From Vibrio mimicus (lineage in GTDB: Bacteria; Pseudomonadota; Gammaproteobacteria; Enterobacterales; Vibrionaceae), in the NCBI RefSeq assembly GCF_019048845.1, contig NZ_CP077426.1, positions 2,465,501-2,529,500 on the forward strand: a stretch of 64,000 nucleotides of DNA, in the 5' to 3' direction. Positions 26,081-37,012 of the stretch are shown here, in pieces (the stretch's first letter is position 1; the number at the start of each line of letters is the position of its first letter). A program made the position numbers and the translations under genes. The notes beneath the pieces were generated by a model that did no database searches, was not told the DNA's origin, and saw only the letters and a program-made list of their open reading frames with translations.

Positions 26081-26093
26081 ATCATTCCCATTC
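26081..26093 (-). other. Proximal attachment site inside the guaA end (attL-type)
   Basis: Minus-strand GAATGGGAATGAT, covering Glu-Trp-Glu-stop of GuaA. Compared with the distal copy it differs at the third and eleventh bases, silently changing GAG to GAA and TAA to TGA, so these last bases come from the island. Confidence 0.85.
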
Positions 26094-27635
26094 AATCGTA
26101 GCAGGTGGCTTACCGGAGATGTCATACACCACGCGAGAAATGCCATTCACTTCGTTGATAATGCGGTTGGAAACCTTACCCAAGAACTCATAAGGCAGGT
26201 GCGCCCAATGTGCGGTCATAAAGTCGATAGTTTCGACTGCACGCAGTGACACAACCCAATCGTACTTACGGCCATCGCCCATTACACCTACTGAGCGTAC
26301 TGGTAGGAACACAGTAAAGGCTTGAGAAACCTTGTTGTACAGATCCGCTGCGTGCAGCTCTTCAATGAAGATCGCATCTGCACGACGCAGTAAATCACAG
26401 TACTCTTTCTTGATCTCGCCAAGCACTCGCACACCAAGACCTGGGCCTGGGAATGGGTGGCGATAAAGCATGTTGTAAGGCAAGCCAAGCTCAAGACCGA
26501 TCTTGCGTACTTCGTCTTTAAACAGCTCACGCAGTGGCTCAACAAGACCCATTTTCATGTCATCTGGCAACCCACCCACGTTGTGGTGCGATTTGATCAC
26601 ATGCGCCTTACCGGTTTTTGAAGCCGCTGATTCAATCACATCTGGATAGATAGTGCCTTGCGCCAACCATTTAGCGTTTTTCAGTTTTTTCGATTCTTCA
26701 TCAAACACTTCTACAAACACACGCCCGATGGTTTTACGCTTGGCTTCAGGTTCATCAATGCCTTCTAGCGCTTTCAAGAAACGCTCTTCTGCATCCACTT
26801 TGATGATGTTTAGGCCAAATTTGTCGCCAAACATATCCATCACTTGCTGACCTTCGTTCAAACGCAGTAAGCCGTTATCCACAAACACACAAGTCAGGCG
26901 GTCACCAATCGCACGGTGAACCAGCATCGCAACCACAGAAGAATCCACACCGCCAGAAAGACCAAGGATCACTTCATCGTTACCCACTTGCTCTTTAATA
27001 CGCGCAACGGCATCTTCAATGATAGATTCAGACGTCCACAGACGCTCACAACCACACACGCCAAGAACAAAGTTCTCCAGCATCTGCAAACCGTTTTGGG
27101 TATGCGTTACTTCTGGGTGGAACTGCACGCCGTAGTATTTCTTCTCTTCATTGGCCATCGCTGCATATGGACAAGTGTCTGTTTCACCGATTTTCACGAA
27201 ATCAGCTGGAATTTCGACCACTTTGTCACCGTGGCTCATCCAAACATCTTGAGTCAATTCAAGATCTTTAAACAGCGCTGATTCGCCAGAAACTTTCACC
27301 TGAGCATAACCAAATTCACGCTCATCAGAGGTCGCGACACGGCCACCTAACTGCTCAGCCATGGTCTGCATGCCGTAGCAAACGCCAAATACTGGCACGC
27401 CACTGTCAAACACATATTGTGGGGCACGTGGCGAATTGGCTTCGGTCACGCTTTCAGGGCCACCAGAAAGAATAATACCGTCTGGATTGAATTCGCGAAT
27501 GTCCGCCTCTTCTACATCCCAGCTCCACAGCTCACAGTACACACCGATTTCGCGCACGCGACGGGCAACCAGCTGGGTATATTGAGATCCGAAATCGAGG
27601 ATCAGAATTCGTTGGTCATGAATATTCTTAGTCAT
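26082..27635 (-). CDS. guaA: GMP synthase (glutamine-hydrolysing)
   Basis: Last step of GMP synthesis: XMP + Gln + ATP to GMP. 517 residues. N-terminal class I glutaminase with [10 protein letters not shown] (nucleophile Cys) and FHPEVTHT (His, Glu); ATP pyrophosphatase domain with the SGGVDSS P-loop; C-terminal dimerisation domain ending TIEWE. It forms the guaBA unit with guaB upstream. The island sits in its final codons but the protein is unchanged, because the island restores Glu-Trp-Glu and supplies a stop and terminator. Confidence 0.98.
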   Translation of the reverse strand: MTKNIHDQRILILDFGSQYTQLVARRVREIGVYCELWSWDVEEADIREFNPDGIILSGGPESVTEANSPRAPQYVFDSGVPVFGVCYGMQTMAEQLGGRVATSDEREFGYAQVKVSGESALFKDLELTQDVWMSHGDKVVEIPADFVKIGETDTCPYAAMANEEKKYYGVQFHPEVTHTQNGLQMLENFVLGVCGCERLWTSESIIEDAVARIKEQVGNDEVILGLSGGVDSSVVAMLVHRAIGDRLTCVFVDNGLLRLNEGQQVMDMFGDKFGLNIIKVDAEERFLKALEGIDEPEAKRKTIGRVFVEVFDEESKKLKNAKWLAQGTIYPDVIESAASKTGKAHVIKSHHNVGGLPDDMKMGLVEPLRELFKDEVRKIGLELGLPYNMLYRHPFPGPGLGVRVLGEIKKEYCDLLRRADAIFIEELHAADLYNKVSQAFTVFLPVRSVGVMGDGRKYDWVVSLRAVETIDFMTAHWAHLPYEFLGKVSNRIINEVNGISRVVYDISGKPPATIEWE

Positions 27636-27685
27636 TGTTTAGCAGTCTTATCAGCCAAGTATTAAAAACAGGAAGTCTTAAAACG

Positions 27686-27705
27686 GAGGCGAGTCTACTC
27701 GCCTC
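27686..27705 (-). terminator. Hairpin in the guaB-guaA gap
   Basis: Perfect 8-bp stem GAGGCGAG / CTCGCCTC with a 4-base loop; on the minus strand CGTTTTAAG follows. It may attenuate read-through from guaB into guaA or protect the guaB end. Confidence 0.5.
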
Positions 27706-27742
27706 ACATTCAGTCATCAAGCATTAAAGCAAACGTTTACGC

Positions 27743-29206
27743 TTAACCCAGACGGTAGTTTGGAGCTTCTTTCGTGATCTGCACGTCATGTACGTGAGAC
27801 TCTTTCATACCCGCACCAGAGATACGTACAAATTGAGCTTTAGTACGCAAATCTTCTACCGTGGCAGAGCCAGTCAGCCCCATACAAGAGCGTAGGCCGC
27901 CCATTTGTTGATGGATGATCTCTTTCAGATGACCTTTGTAAGCGATACGGCCTTCGATGCCTTCTGGCACCAGCTTGTCCGCAGCGTTATCGGTTTGGAA
28001 GTAACGGTCTGATGAACCTTTTGACATCGCACCCAGTGAGCCCATACCGCGGTAGGCTTTGTAAGAACGGCCTTGGAACAGAATGACTTCGCCCGGTGCT
28101 TCTTCAGTACCTGCGAACATAGAGCCAACCATCACACAAGATGCACCAGCAGCAATCGCTTTAGAAATATCGCCAGAGAAACGGATACCGCCGTCTGCGA
28201 TAACTGGAATACCGAACTCTTCCGCCACGCCAGCCGCATCCGCAATAGCAGTAACTTGAGGAACACCAACACCTGTTACGATACGAGTAGTACAGATAGA
28301 GCCAGGGCCAATACCGACTTTCACTGCACTCACGCCCGCTTCAATAAGAGCGCGCGCACCTTCAGCGGTCGCCACATTACCACCAATGATTTCAAGATGT
28401 GGGTAAGCCGCACGAGTTTCGCGGATACGTTGTAGGACACCTTCCGAGTGGCCGTGAGAAGAGTCGATCAGCAGTACGTCAACGCCCGCTTCAACCAAGG
28501 CTTTAACTCGCTCTTCGTTGCCAGGAGCTGCACCAACAGCAGCACCAACACGCAGACGACCTTGGTCATCTTTACATGCATTTGGTTTGCTTTCGGCTTT
28601 GTGGAAGTCTTTCGCGGTGATCATGCCTTTAAGTTGGAACTCGTCATTCACCACCAGAATTTTCTCAACACGCGCTTTGTGCATCTCTTCTTGCACTTCA
28701 GCACGGCTTGCACCTTCTTTAACCGTCGCTAGGCGCTCTTTTGGCGTCATTACTGCGGCAACAGATTTGGTGAGATCAGTAACGAAACGAACGTCACGAC
28801 CAGTGATGATACCAACCAGTTCATTGTTTTCAGTCACAACAGGGAAACCAGCAAAACCGTGGTGGTAAGTCAATTCCATTACATCAGCGATGGTTTGCTC
28901 AGGGCGAACCGTCACAGGGTGAGTAACCACACCCGCTTCAAAGATTTTCACTTGGTGAACTTGAGCAGCTTGCTGTTCAATCGACATATTCTTGTGAATA
29001 AAGCCAATGCCGCCTTCTTGAGCCAGAGCGATCGCAAGACGTGCTTCCGTGACAGTATCCATAGACGCAGAAACCATAGGAATGTTCAGCGCGATATTTT
29101 TGGTCAACCGAGTGCGAAGATCGGCAGTGTTTGGAAGAACGGTGGAATGAGCAGGGACGAGTAGAACATCGTCAAAGGTTAGAGCTTCTTTTGCGATTCG
29201 TAGCAT
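27743..29206 (-). CDS. guaB: IMP dehydrogenase
   Basis: Oxidises IMP to XMP with NAD+, the committed step to GMP. 487 residues: TIM barrel interrupted by two CBS domains (about residues 95-200), catalytic loop [11 protein letters not shown] with the active Cys, and the mobile flap with YRGMGS. The ATG at 29206 is the family start ([13 protein letters not shown]); a TTG two codons earlier is not needed. It is divergent from xseA, as in many gammaproteobacteria. Confidence 0.97.
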   Translation of the reverse strand: MLRIAKEALTFDDVLLVPAHSTVLPNTADLRTRLTKNIALNIPMVSASMDTVTEARLAIALAQEGGIGFIHKNMSIEQQAAQVHQVKIFEAGVVTHPVTVRPEQTIADVMELTYHHGFAGFPVVTENNELVGIITGRDVRFVTDLTKSVAAVMTPKERLATVKEGASRAEVQEEMHKARVEKILVVNDEFQLKGMITAKDFHKAESKPNACKDDQGRLRVGAAVGAAPGNEERVKALVEAGVDVLLIDSSHGHSEGVLQRIRETRAAYPHLEIIGGNVATAEGARALIEAGVSAVKVGIGPGSICTTRIVTGVGVPQVTAIADAAGVAEEFGIPVIADGGIRFSGDISKAIAAGASCVMVGSMFAGTEEAPGEVILFQGRSYKAYRGMGSLGAMSKGSSDRYFQTDNAADKLVPEGIEGRIAYKGHLKEIIHQQMGGLRSCMGLTGSATVEDLRTKAQFVRISGAGMKESHVHDVQITKEAPNYRLG

Positions 29207-29414
29207 GTGCAATATCTCACAACAGGAGTGTTAACAACGGAAATCCACTTCATCGTTTCGCCTAATAAAATGGATTTATATTTGATATTGCGGACGGATT
29301 ATACGCCCGAGGCAATCGGTTGACTATACATTTTTTCATTTTTTATTTGCATTTCACCCCTTGATATGTATTATATTGCGGCTAATTTCCATACCCACGT
29401 CTGAGGAATCAGCG

Positions 29415-30755
29415 TTGTCTTCTTCTCTCGCCAATCGAAATATCTACACCGTTTCCCGTTTAAATTCTGAAGTTCGTTTATTACTGGAAAATGAAATGGG
29501 GATCGTCTGGTTGGTGGGTGAAATTTCTAACTTCTCCGCCCCCGTTTCTGGTCACTGGTACCTCACCCTAAAAGACAGCCAAGCGCAGGTAAAATGCGCC
29601 ATGTTCAAAGGCAATAACCGTCTGGTGAATTTCAAGCCGCAAAATGGTCAGCAAGTATTAGTCAAAGCTCGGCTTTCTCTTTACGAACCGCGCGGTGACT
29701 ACCAAATAATTCTTGAAAGCATGCAACCGGAAGGGGATGGCCGCCTACAACAGCAGTTTGAACAACTGAAGATGCAGCTCGCCGCAGAAGGCTTGTTTGC
29801 TCAGACGCGAAAGAAACCACTTCCAGAAAACCCTCGCTGTGTTGGGATAATTACCTCACGGACTGGTGCCGCACTGCATGATATTTTGCACGTGCTCAAG
29901 CGCCGTGACCCGAATTTGCCTGTGGTGATCTACCCCACTCTCGTACAAGGCGAAGATGCCGCTATTCAAATTGCCCAAGCGATTGGTCGTGCAAATTCAC
30001 GCGCGGAGTGTGATGTATTAATCGTGGGTCGCGGTGGCGGCTCTTTAGAAGATTTGTGGTGTTTTAACCATGAAATCGTGGCGCGTACTATCGCCGCGAG
30101 TGAAATCCCGGTTATCAGTGCGGTAGGCCATGAAATTGATGTCACCATCGCCGATTTTGTTGCCGATGTTCGCGCCCCAACGCCATCAGCAGCTGCAGAG
30201 TTAGTTAGCCGAGATAATCGCCATAAACAGCAAGCCTTGCATCAATGGCAAGCCAAACTCGTCGGCGCCATTCGTCATTATTTGGCACTACAACATACGC
30301 AATTTGCCCGCTTACAGCACAAGATCGATAAACAGCACCCACAGACTCGCTTAGAGCGTCAACAGCAGCAACTTGATGAACTCAGCCTGCGTCTTGAGCA
30401 AAAGATGCAGCACCGTCTGGCAACTCAGCAGCAGCGTTGGGAGCGCTTAAGCCATAAGATCGAACTCCATTCGCCCATTCACTTGATCCGCCAGCAGCGT
30501 TTTAATCTGATCCAGCAAGAGCAGCGAATAAATCAGTCGATCCAGCACCATTTGATCCAATCACGCCATCGCCTTGCTTTACTCAGTGAGAAGTTGGATG
30601 CGGTCAGCCCTCTTGCCACATTAGCCCGTGGCTATTCGGTGACACGCACTGTTCAAGGTGAATTAGTTCGCCAAAGCACCCAAGTGAAACCAGGTGACAC
30701 TTTAGTCACCCAGCTAATGGATGGCGAGATTCTCTCTACAGTGAATTCGCGCTAA
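29415..30755 (+). CDS. xseA: Exodeoxyribonuclease VII large subunit
   Basis: Large subunit of exonuclease VII, which degrades single-stranded DNA. 446 residues: N-terminal OB-fold ([10 protein letters not shown]), central catalytic domain with GRGGGS and the [14 protein letters not shown] region, then long Gln/Arg-rich coiled coil that binds XseB. The TTG at 29415 is chosen: TGAGGA lies just upstream and the product [12 protein letters not shown] matches family starts, while ATG at 29361 would add a hydrophobic extension not seen elsewhere. Confidence 0.95.
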   Translation: MSSSLANRNIYTVSRLNSEVRLLLENEMGIVWLVGEISNFSAPVSGHWYLTLKDSQAQVKCAMFKGNNRLVNFKPQNGQQVLVKARLSLYEPRGDYQIILESMQPEGDGRLQQQFEQLKMQLAAEGLFAQTRKKPLPENPRCVGIITSRTGAALHDILHVLKRRDPNLPVVIYPTLVQGEDAAIQIAQAIGRANSRAECDVLIVGRGGGSLEDLWCFNHEIVARTIAASEIPVISAVGHEIDVTIADFVADVRAPTPSAAAELVSRDNRHKQQALHQWQAKLVGAIRHYLALQHTQFARLQHKIDKQHPQTRLERQQQQLDELSLRLEQKMQHRLATQQQRWERLSHKIELHSPIHLIRQQRFNLIQQEQRINQSIQHHLIQSRHRLALLSEKLDAVSPLATLARGYSVTRTVQGELVRQSTQVKPGDTLVTQLMDGEILSTVNSR

Positions 30756-30969
30756 GCGGCTGGAAGACAAAACGGATTTTTGACTTCGATTTAAGCTCAT
30801 TGCATTGATTACAAAAGTAATTTGCCGCACCACATGCCTGCAGCTTTTCTAACTCGCAGTCACACTCGGGGCAAAAACCCACTTTACGATAATCCTGAAC
30901 ACAAGCAGTACAGTGATACTGCCCTGTCCATTCCAACTCTTGACCACATACAGGACATGGGTTGTCCAT
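30736..30969 (-). CDS. Zinc-ribbon protein, YfgJ-like
   Basis: Seventy-seven residues with four CxxC-type pairs (CPVC, CTAC, CPEC, CNQC) forming two zinc ribbons, like E. coli YfgJ (DUF1407), which also lies near der. The end overlaps the 3' end of xseA by 20 bp in the opposite direction. GGAGAG precedes the start. Function unknown; a nucleic-acid or protein-binding role is typical for such ribbons. Confidence 0.8.
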   Translation of the reverse strand: MDNPCPVCGQELEWTGQYHCTACVQDYRKVGFCPECDCELEKLQACGAANYFCNQCNELKSKSKIRFVFQPLSANSL

Positions 30970-31264
30970 TGCGCTCTCCTTAGTATTTTGCGTTGCGTCA
31001 CATAATCTCTATAGCGGGGATCATGCACCATGATCCTTATCACGCCTACTTAGTTTAATGCACAGTGTTTAACCAATACCTGATACTCTTTTAAACAAGA
31101 TCCTACATTGATCTTCCGCTCAAAAGCTTTTGATCAGCGATCTGCCCCTAAAAGAACTTTTATATAACCACCCACCGAAAGCATAAGTTACATATCCTGC
31201 ATTTGGATTTTAAACAGCTGTTAATTCCATAAAATGCATTATTTCAAATAAAAATCAGAACATA

Positions 31265-32158
31265 CTAAAAAGATCCCTCTAATCCAGTCGGTTCTGTGTA
31301 AGTTACTGCTTCAATATGCTGTTCATCGACTTGTTTTAGCACTACTTTGATCATCTGAAAGGCTTCCAACCCTTTGGTATGTGTTCCTCCGCAAGGAATA
31401 CGAGCTACGGACCCTTCATGTAAATCACATACCCAGTAACGCGAGTCTGTCAGAGCCAAACCTTCACACTCAAGTTGAATCGGACTCGCTAACGCTAGCC
31501 ACTGCACAAGCTGCTGATTAGTGTTTTGCTCTATCAAATCCAAATCTCTCAGTACATCATCATTATTTAAGCCGCGCTTACGCAGTGTTTTTCCTAAACG
31601 GTACAAATCTATTGAACAATTTGGCGTTACGAAACTTGATATCTGCGCATAGCTATTGAAATCGAAATACCCATGCGGGTCTTTACGGTCGGCATCTTTA
31701 CGCCAATAGCTCTGAGTCAAAACCTTATTCAGCGCTAAGTAAGCTAAATGACCAGCACTATGACCTCGGCTCAAGCTGGCTTGGTATGGAGCATCCACCA
31801 CCAATTTAACGCTCTCACCCACTTTGAGTGCGGGTGGCATTTGGCTTAGACGGTGTACGACCACAAATATCCAGCCTGCCTCATCGCGTTTTACGGGAAT
31901 ATCACTTCCGACATACAAATGACCCGATACTTGTTCAATGGCACCCACTAAACAGTCAGTAACAGGATATTCCTCTCCTTGCCAGATGAATACACCACGA
32001 TCCGCCGGATGGTCGGGCCAAATATGGCTAACCGGATGAAAAGGCGTTTTATAAGTAACAACATCAACCCCAGTAGAATGGGGCTGATACAGCATAACTT
32101 GGGAATCAAGTGAAGTGATACCCTGTGGAAAAGTAACTTCTGTTGCGCAATAGATCAT
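31265..32158 (-). CDS. AlaX-like alanyl-tRNA editing protein
   Basis: Free-standing editing domain related to the second part of alanyl-tRNA synthetase, expected to deacylate Ser-tRNA(Ala) or Gly-tRNA(Ala). 297 residues with zinc motifs HSAGH (HxxxH) and C-GGTH in RIPCGGTHTKG. The ATG at 32158 follows AAAGGA; the TTG at 32182 lies inside the der terminator and is unlikely. The N-terminal 100 residues resemble the beta-barrel half of such proteins. Confidence 0.82.
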   Translation of the reverse strand: MIYCATEVTFPQGITSLDSQVMLYQPHSTGVDVVTYKTPFHPVSHIWPDHPADRGVFIWQGEEYPVTDCLVGAIEQVSGHLYVGSDIPVKRDEAGWIFVVVHRLSQMPPALKVGESVKLVVDAPYQASLSRGHSAGHLAYLALNKVLTQSYWRKDADRKDPHGYFDFNSYAQISSFVTPNCSIDLYRLGKTLRKRGLNNDDVLRDLDLIEQNTNQQLVQWLALASPIQLECEGLALTDSRYWVCDLHEGSVARIPCGGTHTKGLEAFQMIKVVLKQVDEQHIEAVTYTEPTGLEGSF

Positions 32159-32180
32159 GTAATAGCAATCCTTTAGAGAC

Positions 32181-32208
32181 AAAAAAGCCCAAGTAAACTT
32201 GGGCTTTA
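32181..32208 (-). terminator. Terminator of the rodZ-to-der operon
   Basis: GCCCAAG / CTTGGGC stem (32187-32204), loop TAAA, with a run of six T on the minus strand. It lies 5-30 bp after the der stop. Confidence 0.85.
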
Positions 32209-32212
32209 TAAA

Positions 32213-33697
32213 TTATTTTCTGCGGTTCTTCACCATGCTCATCAAGCGCTTGCGTTGTCGCTCTTGTGAGAGGGTCATTTTATTTGTCTTACCTTCAAAT
32301 GGGTTTTCGCTATTTTGGAACTGGATACGAATCGGTGTACCCATGATTTCTAGCGATTTACGGTAATAGTTCATCAAATAACGCTTGTACGAATCAGGCA
32401 GCTCGTTCACTTGGTTACCGTGGATAACGATGATTGGTGGGTTATAACCACCTGCGTGTGCATATTTCAGTTTCACACGACGGCCACGCACCATAGGGGG
32501 TTGGTGATCATCGGTTGCCATTTTCATAATACGTGTCAGAACCGAGGTGCCCACACGGGTTGTCGCAGAGCGATACGCTTCTTGCACCGATTCAAACAGG
32601 TGACCCACACCTGTTCCATGCAGTGCTGAGATAAAGTGAATACGCGCAAAATCAACGAAACCAAGACGGCGATCCAGCTCTTTCTTCACGTGTTCTTTAA
32701 CGTCAAGACTCAAACCATCCCACTTATTCACCGCAATCACGATGGAGCGGCCAGAATTTAGGGCAAAACCAAGCAAGCTAAGATCTTGATCTGAGATGTT
32801 CTCGCGTGCATCAACCACTAACAGAACAACGTTAGCATCTTCAATCGCTTGCAAAGTTTTGACTACCGAGAACTTCTCAACAGTTTCATTGATACGCTTA
32901 CGACGACGCACGCCCGCAGTATCAATCAACACATATTCACGCTCATCACGCTTCATCGGGATGTAGATAGAGTCACGCGTGGTTCCCGGCATATCGTAAA
33001 CCACTACGCGCTCTTCACCCAGAATGCGGTTAGTCAGTGTCGATTTACCCACGTTTGGACGACCAATGATCGCAAGTTTAATCGGTAGATCTTGCAGACG
33101 CTTGTATTCCGCTTCCGCTTCTTCTTCGCTGTACTCTAGCTGCTCTTCTTCAGGATCTTCTTCATTAGTCAGATCTTCAAGCTGAGCTTGCTCAGATTCC
33201 ATTTGCTCTGCAAACGGGTTAAGAGCGCGGTCAATCAATGCACCCACACCACGACCGTGTGCTGCAGCGATTTGGTACATCTGCTCCATACCTAGCTGCC
33301 AGAATTCAGCAGAAGCGGCATCCGCATCGATACCATCAACTTTATTCACCACCAGAATGGCTGGCTTTTCGATTCGGCGCAGGTGTTGAGCAATTGCTTC
33401 ATCAGCAACCGTCAGACCAGCGCGACCATCGACCATGAATAACACCACATCAGCTTCATCAATCGCAGCGAGCGATTGCTGAGCCATCTTGGTTTCTACA
33501 CCTTCTTCTGAACCATCGATACCACCGGTATCAACCACGATAAATTCGTGTTCACCCAACTTAGCTTGACCGTATTTACGATCACGAGTTAAACCGGGAA
33601 AATCCGCGACTAATGCGTCCCGTGTGCGAGTGAGTCGATTAAACAGCGTCGATTTACCGACGTTTGGACGCCCAACAAGAGCAACAACAGGTACCAT
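32213..33697 (-). CDS. der: GTPase Der (EngA), 50S ribosome assembly
   Basis: Essential double-GTPase that matures the large ribosomal subunit. 494 residues with two G domains: GRPNVGKST at residue 8 and again near 214, each followed by DxxG and NKxD motifs (VNKVDG, VNKWDG), an acidic linker between them rich in Glu, and a C-terminal KH-like domain. It is the last gene of the rodZ-ispG-hisS-yfgM-bamB-der cluster and ends at a terminator. Confidence 0.97.
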   Translation of the reverse strand: MVPVVALVGRPNVGKSTLFNRLTRTRDALVADFPGLTRDRKYGQAKLGEHEFIVVDTGGIDGSEEGVETKMAQQSLAAIDEADVVLFMVDGRAGLTVADEAIAQHLRRIEKPAILVVNKVDGIDADAASAEFWQLGMEQMYQIAAAHGRGVGALIDRALNPFAEQMESEQAQLEDLTNEEDPEEEQLEYSEEEAEAEYKRLQDLPIKLAIIGRPNVGKSTLTNRILGEERVVVYDMPGTTRDSIYIPMKRDEREYVLIDTAGVRRRKRINETVEKFSVVKTLQAIEDANVVLLVVDARENISDQDLSLLGFALNSGRSIVIAVNKWDGLSLDVKEHVKKELDRRLGFVDFARIHFISALHGTGVGHLFESVQEAYRSATTRVGTSVLTRIMKMATDDHQPPMVRGRRVKLKYAHAGGYNPPIIVIHGNQVNELPDSYKRYLMNYYRKSLEIMGTPIRIQFQNSENPFEGKTNKMTLSQERQRKRLMSMVKNRRK

Positions 33698-33844
33698 AAC
33701 AACCTCTACAAAATTTCATCTTATGTAGTTATAGGTAAACACTCTGTCACAAGCGCTAAATTTTTACCTATAACCACTTTTACCTATAACCACACAGACG
33801 GACAGCATAATGGCACGATCAATTTGGTGCCACTAGCAATAAAA

Positions 33845-33874
33845 CGGCTCCTAACTGTTTCCAGCCAGGAGCCG
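33845..33874 (-). terminator. Terminator after bamB
   Basis: On the minus strand a 13-bp stem (CGGCTCCTGGCTG / CAGTTAGGAGCCG, two G-U pairs) closed by a GAAA tetraloop, then TTTTATT. It lies between bamB and der, so der probably also has its own promoter in the 33698-33840 gap, where TTTTACCTATAACCAC occurs twice (33757-33797). Confidence 0.85.
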
Positions 33875-33894
33875 CGTGTGAATCATATCACAAT

Positions 33895-35055
33895 TTACTG
33901 TTGAATCGTCAGCTTCTTTATTTGCCCATCGCGAGTCACGATAACATAGCCATCACTCAACACTAATGGCCCAACAGCAAAACCGCTGTCATTGGCCAGT
34001 TGCTGAGCAACAAATTCACCACTATCACGATCAATCCAATGTAAGTAACCTTCCGCATCCCCCACAACAACATAATCACCGATTAATTTCGGTGCGGTAA
34101 GTAGGCGATGCTCAAGTTTGCTATTGTTCCAAATTTCCGTTCCACTGCGAGTATCTACCGCTACCAAGTGATCTTTATCGGTAACTAAGTAAATACGGCT
34201 GCCATCAGTCGCCATGTCGGTTGCAGAAGAGTAGTTACGCTTCCACACTGGCTGACCTGAACGTAAATCAATGGCGATGAGTTGACCGTTAAATCCAACG
34301 GTAAATAGCGTACCACCTATGACCAAAGGAGATGCATCCACATCCACTAAGCGATCGATTTCTGTCGCTCCCTTTGGCTGACCCACTGGCTGTTGCCAAA
34401 TCAGTTGACCACGTTCGGCAATCGCAGCAGCCAGACGACCACTCGGGGTTCCCCAGAATACGCCACCAGAAACTGCGGTCGGACGGCTGTCACCACGCAG
34501 AGTTAAATTAGGAACTTCGGTGCTGATTGTCCATTTTTGCGCGCCATCTTCTTGATTGAGCGCAATCAGCGCACCACGGCTGGTGTTCACGATAACAATG
34601 TTGTTGTCAGCTGCCGGAGCGGCAAGAATTTCGCCTTCCAAGATCGAGGTCCATAATGGCTCCCCAGTTTCGGCATCTAACGCATTCATTACGCCATTTT
34701 CACTGCCAATGAACAATTTACCAAAAGCAGCAGTGATGCCACCGGATAAGCGGGCGGAACCATCAACCTCAAGATCAGTGCTCCAAATCACTTTACCGTT
34801 TTGTGGATCCAACGCTTTGACGATACCATCACGACTAGCAACGTAAACTTTATCGTAAGCATAGTCCGGTGCGAGTTTTGAGAAGTAGTGACCAACGCCA
34901 TCTCCCACCGAAGTGCTCCATTGAGTTTTCGGTGTAAATTCACTTTTCACAATGGGCAGTGGAGCCATAATGACGTTTTCTTCTTCACTGGCACAACCTG
35001 CGAGAAGTGTTAGCACACCCGCCGCGACCAGCACTTGATTGAACAGCTTCTTCAT
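33895..35055 (-). CDS. bamB: Outer membrane assembly lipoprotein BamB
   Basis: Subunit of the BAM complex that inserts beta-barrel proteins. 386 residues: lipoprotein signal with lipobox LLAGC (Cys21), then an eight-bladed beta-propeller built from PQQ-like repeats (ALDPQNGKVIWS, ALDAETGEPLWT, AIDLRSGQPVWK, AVDTRSGTEIWN). It lies 12 bp after yfgM, in the standard order. Confidence 0.96.
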   Translation of the reverse strand: MKKLFNQVLVAAGVLTLLAGCASEEENVIMAPLPIVKSEFTPKTQWSTSVGDGVGHYFSKLAPDYAYDKVYVASRDGIVKALDPQNGKVIWSTDLEVDGSARLSGGITAAFGKLFIGSENGVMNALDAETGEPLWTSILEGEILAAPAADNNIVIVNTSRGALIALNQEDGAQKWTISTEVPNLTLRGDSRPTAVSGGVFWGTPSGRLAAAIAERGQLIWQQPVGQPKGATEIDRLVDVDASPLVIGGTLFTVGFNGQLIAIDLRSGQPVWKRNYSSATDMATDGSRIYLVTDKDHLVAVDTRSGTEIWNNSKLEHRLLTAPKLIGDYVVVGDAEGYLHWIDRDSGEFVAQQLANDSGFAVGPLVLSDGYVIVTRDGQIKKLTIQQ

Positions 35056-35067
35056 CAGGGAGTGCCC

Positions 35068-35682
35068 TTACTTCGCGAGATCATCCAATTTCATTTGCAG
35101 AGTTTGGCTAGCATCATCGGCTTGTTGGGCTTCGGTATAAGCCGCATAAGCGCCTGTACTATCCCCTTTACGCATCAGAATGTCACCTCGCAGCTCAGCC
35201 ACACGACCTAACCAAGATTTTTCTTGAATATTGCCTAGCTGAGCCAGTGCTTCCTCAAATTGACCTTGCTCTGCTTGTAAACGAGCAACACGATATGTCA
35301 GTAGCGGTTTCAATGCCGGATCTTTGGTCACGCCACTTGCCCACTCAAGCTGAGCAAGAGCCTCATCCAGTTGACCAGCATCGACCTGTACTTTTGCCAG
35401 TTGCATTGCTGCTAACACGGCATATTCAGTCTCTTTATTGGCATCAATAAAGGTTTGGATAGAAGCCTCTGCTTCAGCGCCTTTGGCAACAAGGGCATCC
35501 ATCGCTTGACTGTAACTGTGCGATGCGGCTTCTTGAGCTGAAACGACTGAATCTTGGTAGTAACGCCAGCCAAATAGACCACCTAGGCCAATCACAGCAC
35601 CAAAGATTACCGCTTTGCCGTTCTCTTTCCACCAATCTTTTATCGCTTCAACTTGTTGTTCTTCAGTATCGTAGAGTTCCAC
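35068..35682 (-). CDS. yfgM: Sec translocon accessory protein YfgM
   Basis: Membrane-anchored periplasmic protein that links SecYEG with periplasmic chaperones. 204 residues: short cytoplasmic part, one transmembrane helix (about 23-42, AVIFGAVIGLGGLFGWRYY), then TPR-like helices. The start is GTG at 35682 with AGAGGACAGG upstream. Confidence 0.92.
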   Translation of the reverse strand: MELYDTEEQQVEAIKDWWKENGKAVIFGAVIGLGGLFGWRYYQDSVVSAQEAASHSYSQAMDALVAKGAEAEASIQTFIDANKETEYAVLAAMQLAKVQVDAGQLDEALAQLEWASGVTKDPALKPLLTYRVARLQAEQGQFEEALAQLGNIQEKSWLGRVAELRGDILMRKGDSTGAYAAYTEAQQADDASQTLQMKLDDLAK

Positions 35683-35718
35683 TTCCTGTCCTCTTATTTA
35701 AAACGTGCTGCGGGAGAA

Positions 35719-36987
35719 TTACGCTAAATGAGCCAATAATTGAGCCACTTCAGCTTGAGCAATAGTGCTCTGTTCACCGCCCGCTAAATCTTTAACTACC
35801 ACGGTTTGAGCAGCGACTTCGTCTTCACCCAATACCAATGCAATGGCTGCACCTACTTTGTCAGCGCGTTTAAATTGCTTTTTAAAATTGCCCCCACCAA
35901 AGTGAGTCATCACGCGCAGACCCGGTACTTGTTCACGCAGTTGCTCAGCGAGTTTCATTCCCGCCATCATGGTGCCTTCACCCGCAGTCACCATGTACAC
36001 ATCTACACTGCGACGAATTTCAGTATTACCCAAGGTTTCCATCATCAGTACTAGACGCTCTAAGCCCATGGCAAATCCCACTGCAGGAGTCGGTTTACCG
36101 CCCAGTTGCTCAACCAAACCATCATAGCGGCCACCACCACAAACGGTACCTTGAGAACCTAGACTTTCGGTGATCCACTCAAAAACCGTGCGGTTGTAGT
36201 AATCAAGACCGCGTACCAAACGCTGATTAACCGTGTATTCGATGCCTGCGGCATCCAGAAGTTCACACAAGCCTGCAAAATGTTGTTTTGATTCCGCATC
36301 CAAATAGTCAGACAGCTGTGGTGCATCACCCAAAATCGCCTGTACATCAGGATTTTTTGAATCCAGTACACGCAGCGGGTTGGTGTACATACGGCGTTTG
36401 CAATCTTCATCCAGTACACTGTGATACTGTTCAAGATATTCAATCAAGGCACTACGGTAATTAGCCCGCGCTTCTAGCGAACCAATTGAGTTCAACTCTA
36501 AACGAACATGTTCAGCGATACCTAACTCTCGCCATAAACGCGCCGTCATCATGATTAGCTCAGCATCAACATCAGGGCCATCCAAACCAAACACTTCCAC
36601 ACCACATTGGTGGAACTGGCGATAACGGCCTTTTTGCGGACGCTCATGGCGGAACATCGGCCCCATGTACCACAGACGCTGCTCTTGGTTGTACAGCAAG
36701 CCATTTTCAATACCTGAACGCACACAACCCGCCGTGCCTTCTGGACGTAGCGTTAAGCTGTCACCGTTGCGATCTTCAAAGGTGTACATCTCTTTTTCCA
36801 CCACATCGGTCACTTCACCGATGGCGCGGCTAAATAGATGAGTCATCTCAACGATTGGCATACGAACTTCGCTGTAACCGTAAGCGCTGATTACATTTTT
36901 CACCACGCCTTCCACTTTTTGCCAAAGTGGAGACTGGGTTGGGAGACAATCGTTCATGCCTCGGATTGCTTGAATAGTTTTTGCCAC
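35719..36987 (-). CDS. hisS: Histidyl-tRNA synthetase
   Basis: Class II synthetase charging tRNA(His). 422 residues with motif 2 region ([19 protein letters not shown]), the two histidine-specific stretches [14 protein letters not shown] and the GGRYDGL segment, motif 3 (GFAMGLERL) and a C-terminal anticodon-binding domain. The start is GTG at 36987. Confidence 0.97.
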   Translation of the reverse strand: MAKTIQAIRGMNDCLPTQSPLWQKVEGVVKNVISAYGYSEVRMPIVEMTHLFSRAIGEVTDVVEKEMYTFEDRNGDSLTLRPEGTAGCVRSGIENGLLYNQEQRLWYMGPMFRHERPQKGRYRQFHQCGVEVFGLDGPDVDAELIMMTARLWRELGIAEHVRLELNSIGSLEARANYRSALIEYLEQYHSVLDEDCKRRMYTNPLRVLDSKNPDVQAILGDAPQLSDYLDAESKQHFAGLCELLDAAGIEYTVNQRLVRGLDYYNRTVFEWITESLGSQGTVCGGGRYDGLVEQLGGKPTPAVGFAMGLERLVLMMETLGNTEIRRSVDVYMVTAGEGTMMAGMKLAEQLREQVPGLRVMTHFGGGNFKKQFKRADKVGAAIALVLGEDEVAAQTVVVKDLAGGEQSTIAQAEVAQLLAHLA

Positions 36988-37012
36988 AATTCTTACCGTT
37001 ATATCGTTGAGA

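Larger units (their letters stand above)
7393..26093. mobile_element. Genomic island integrated in the 3' end of guaA; IncP-oriT, IncQ-like replicon, defence cargo
   Basis: An 18.7 kb insertion bounded by imperfect 13-bp repeats of the guaA end. A tyrosine integrase lies next to guaA. The island holds, from the chitinase side: Mrr-STAND NTPase, PHP-SMC ATPase, RHH protein, a small unknown gene, traJ, three small unknown genes, trbL, trbK, trbJ, an RP4-like oriT, an iteron origin, repC, repA, alpA, a zinc-finger/HTH protein, gajB, gajA and int. No relaxase, coupling protein or ATPase of a secretion system is present, so it cannot transfer by itself. Replication and transfer genes look more GC-rich than the neighbouring Vibrio genes. 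Confidence 0.9.

Noticed and set aside
7393..26093. Interpretation as a prophage or as a full ICE
   Set aside because: No phage structural, terminase or lysis genes; no relaxase, coupling protein or secretion ATPase, so it is neither a phage nor self-transmissible.
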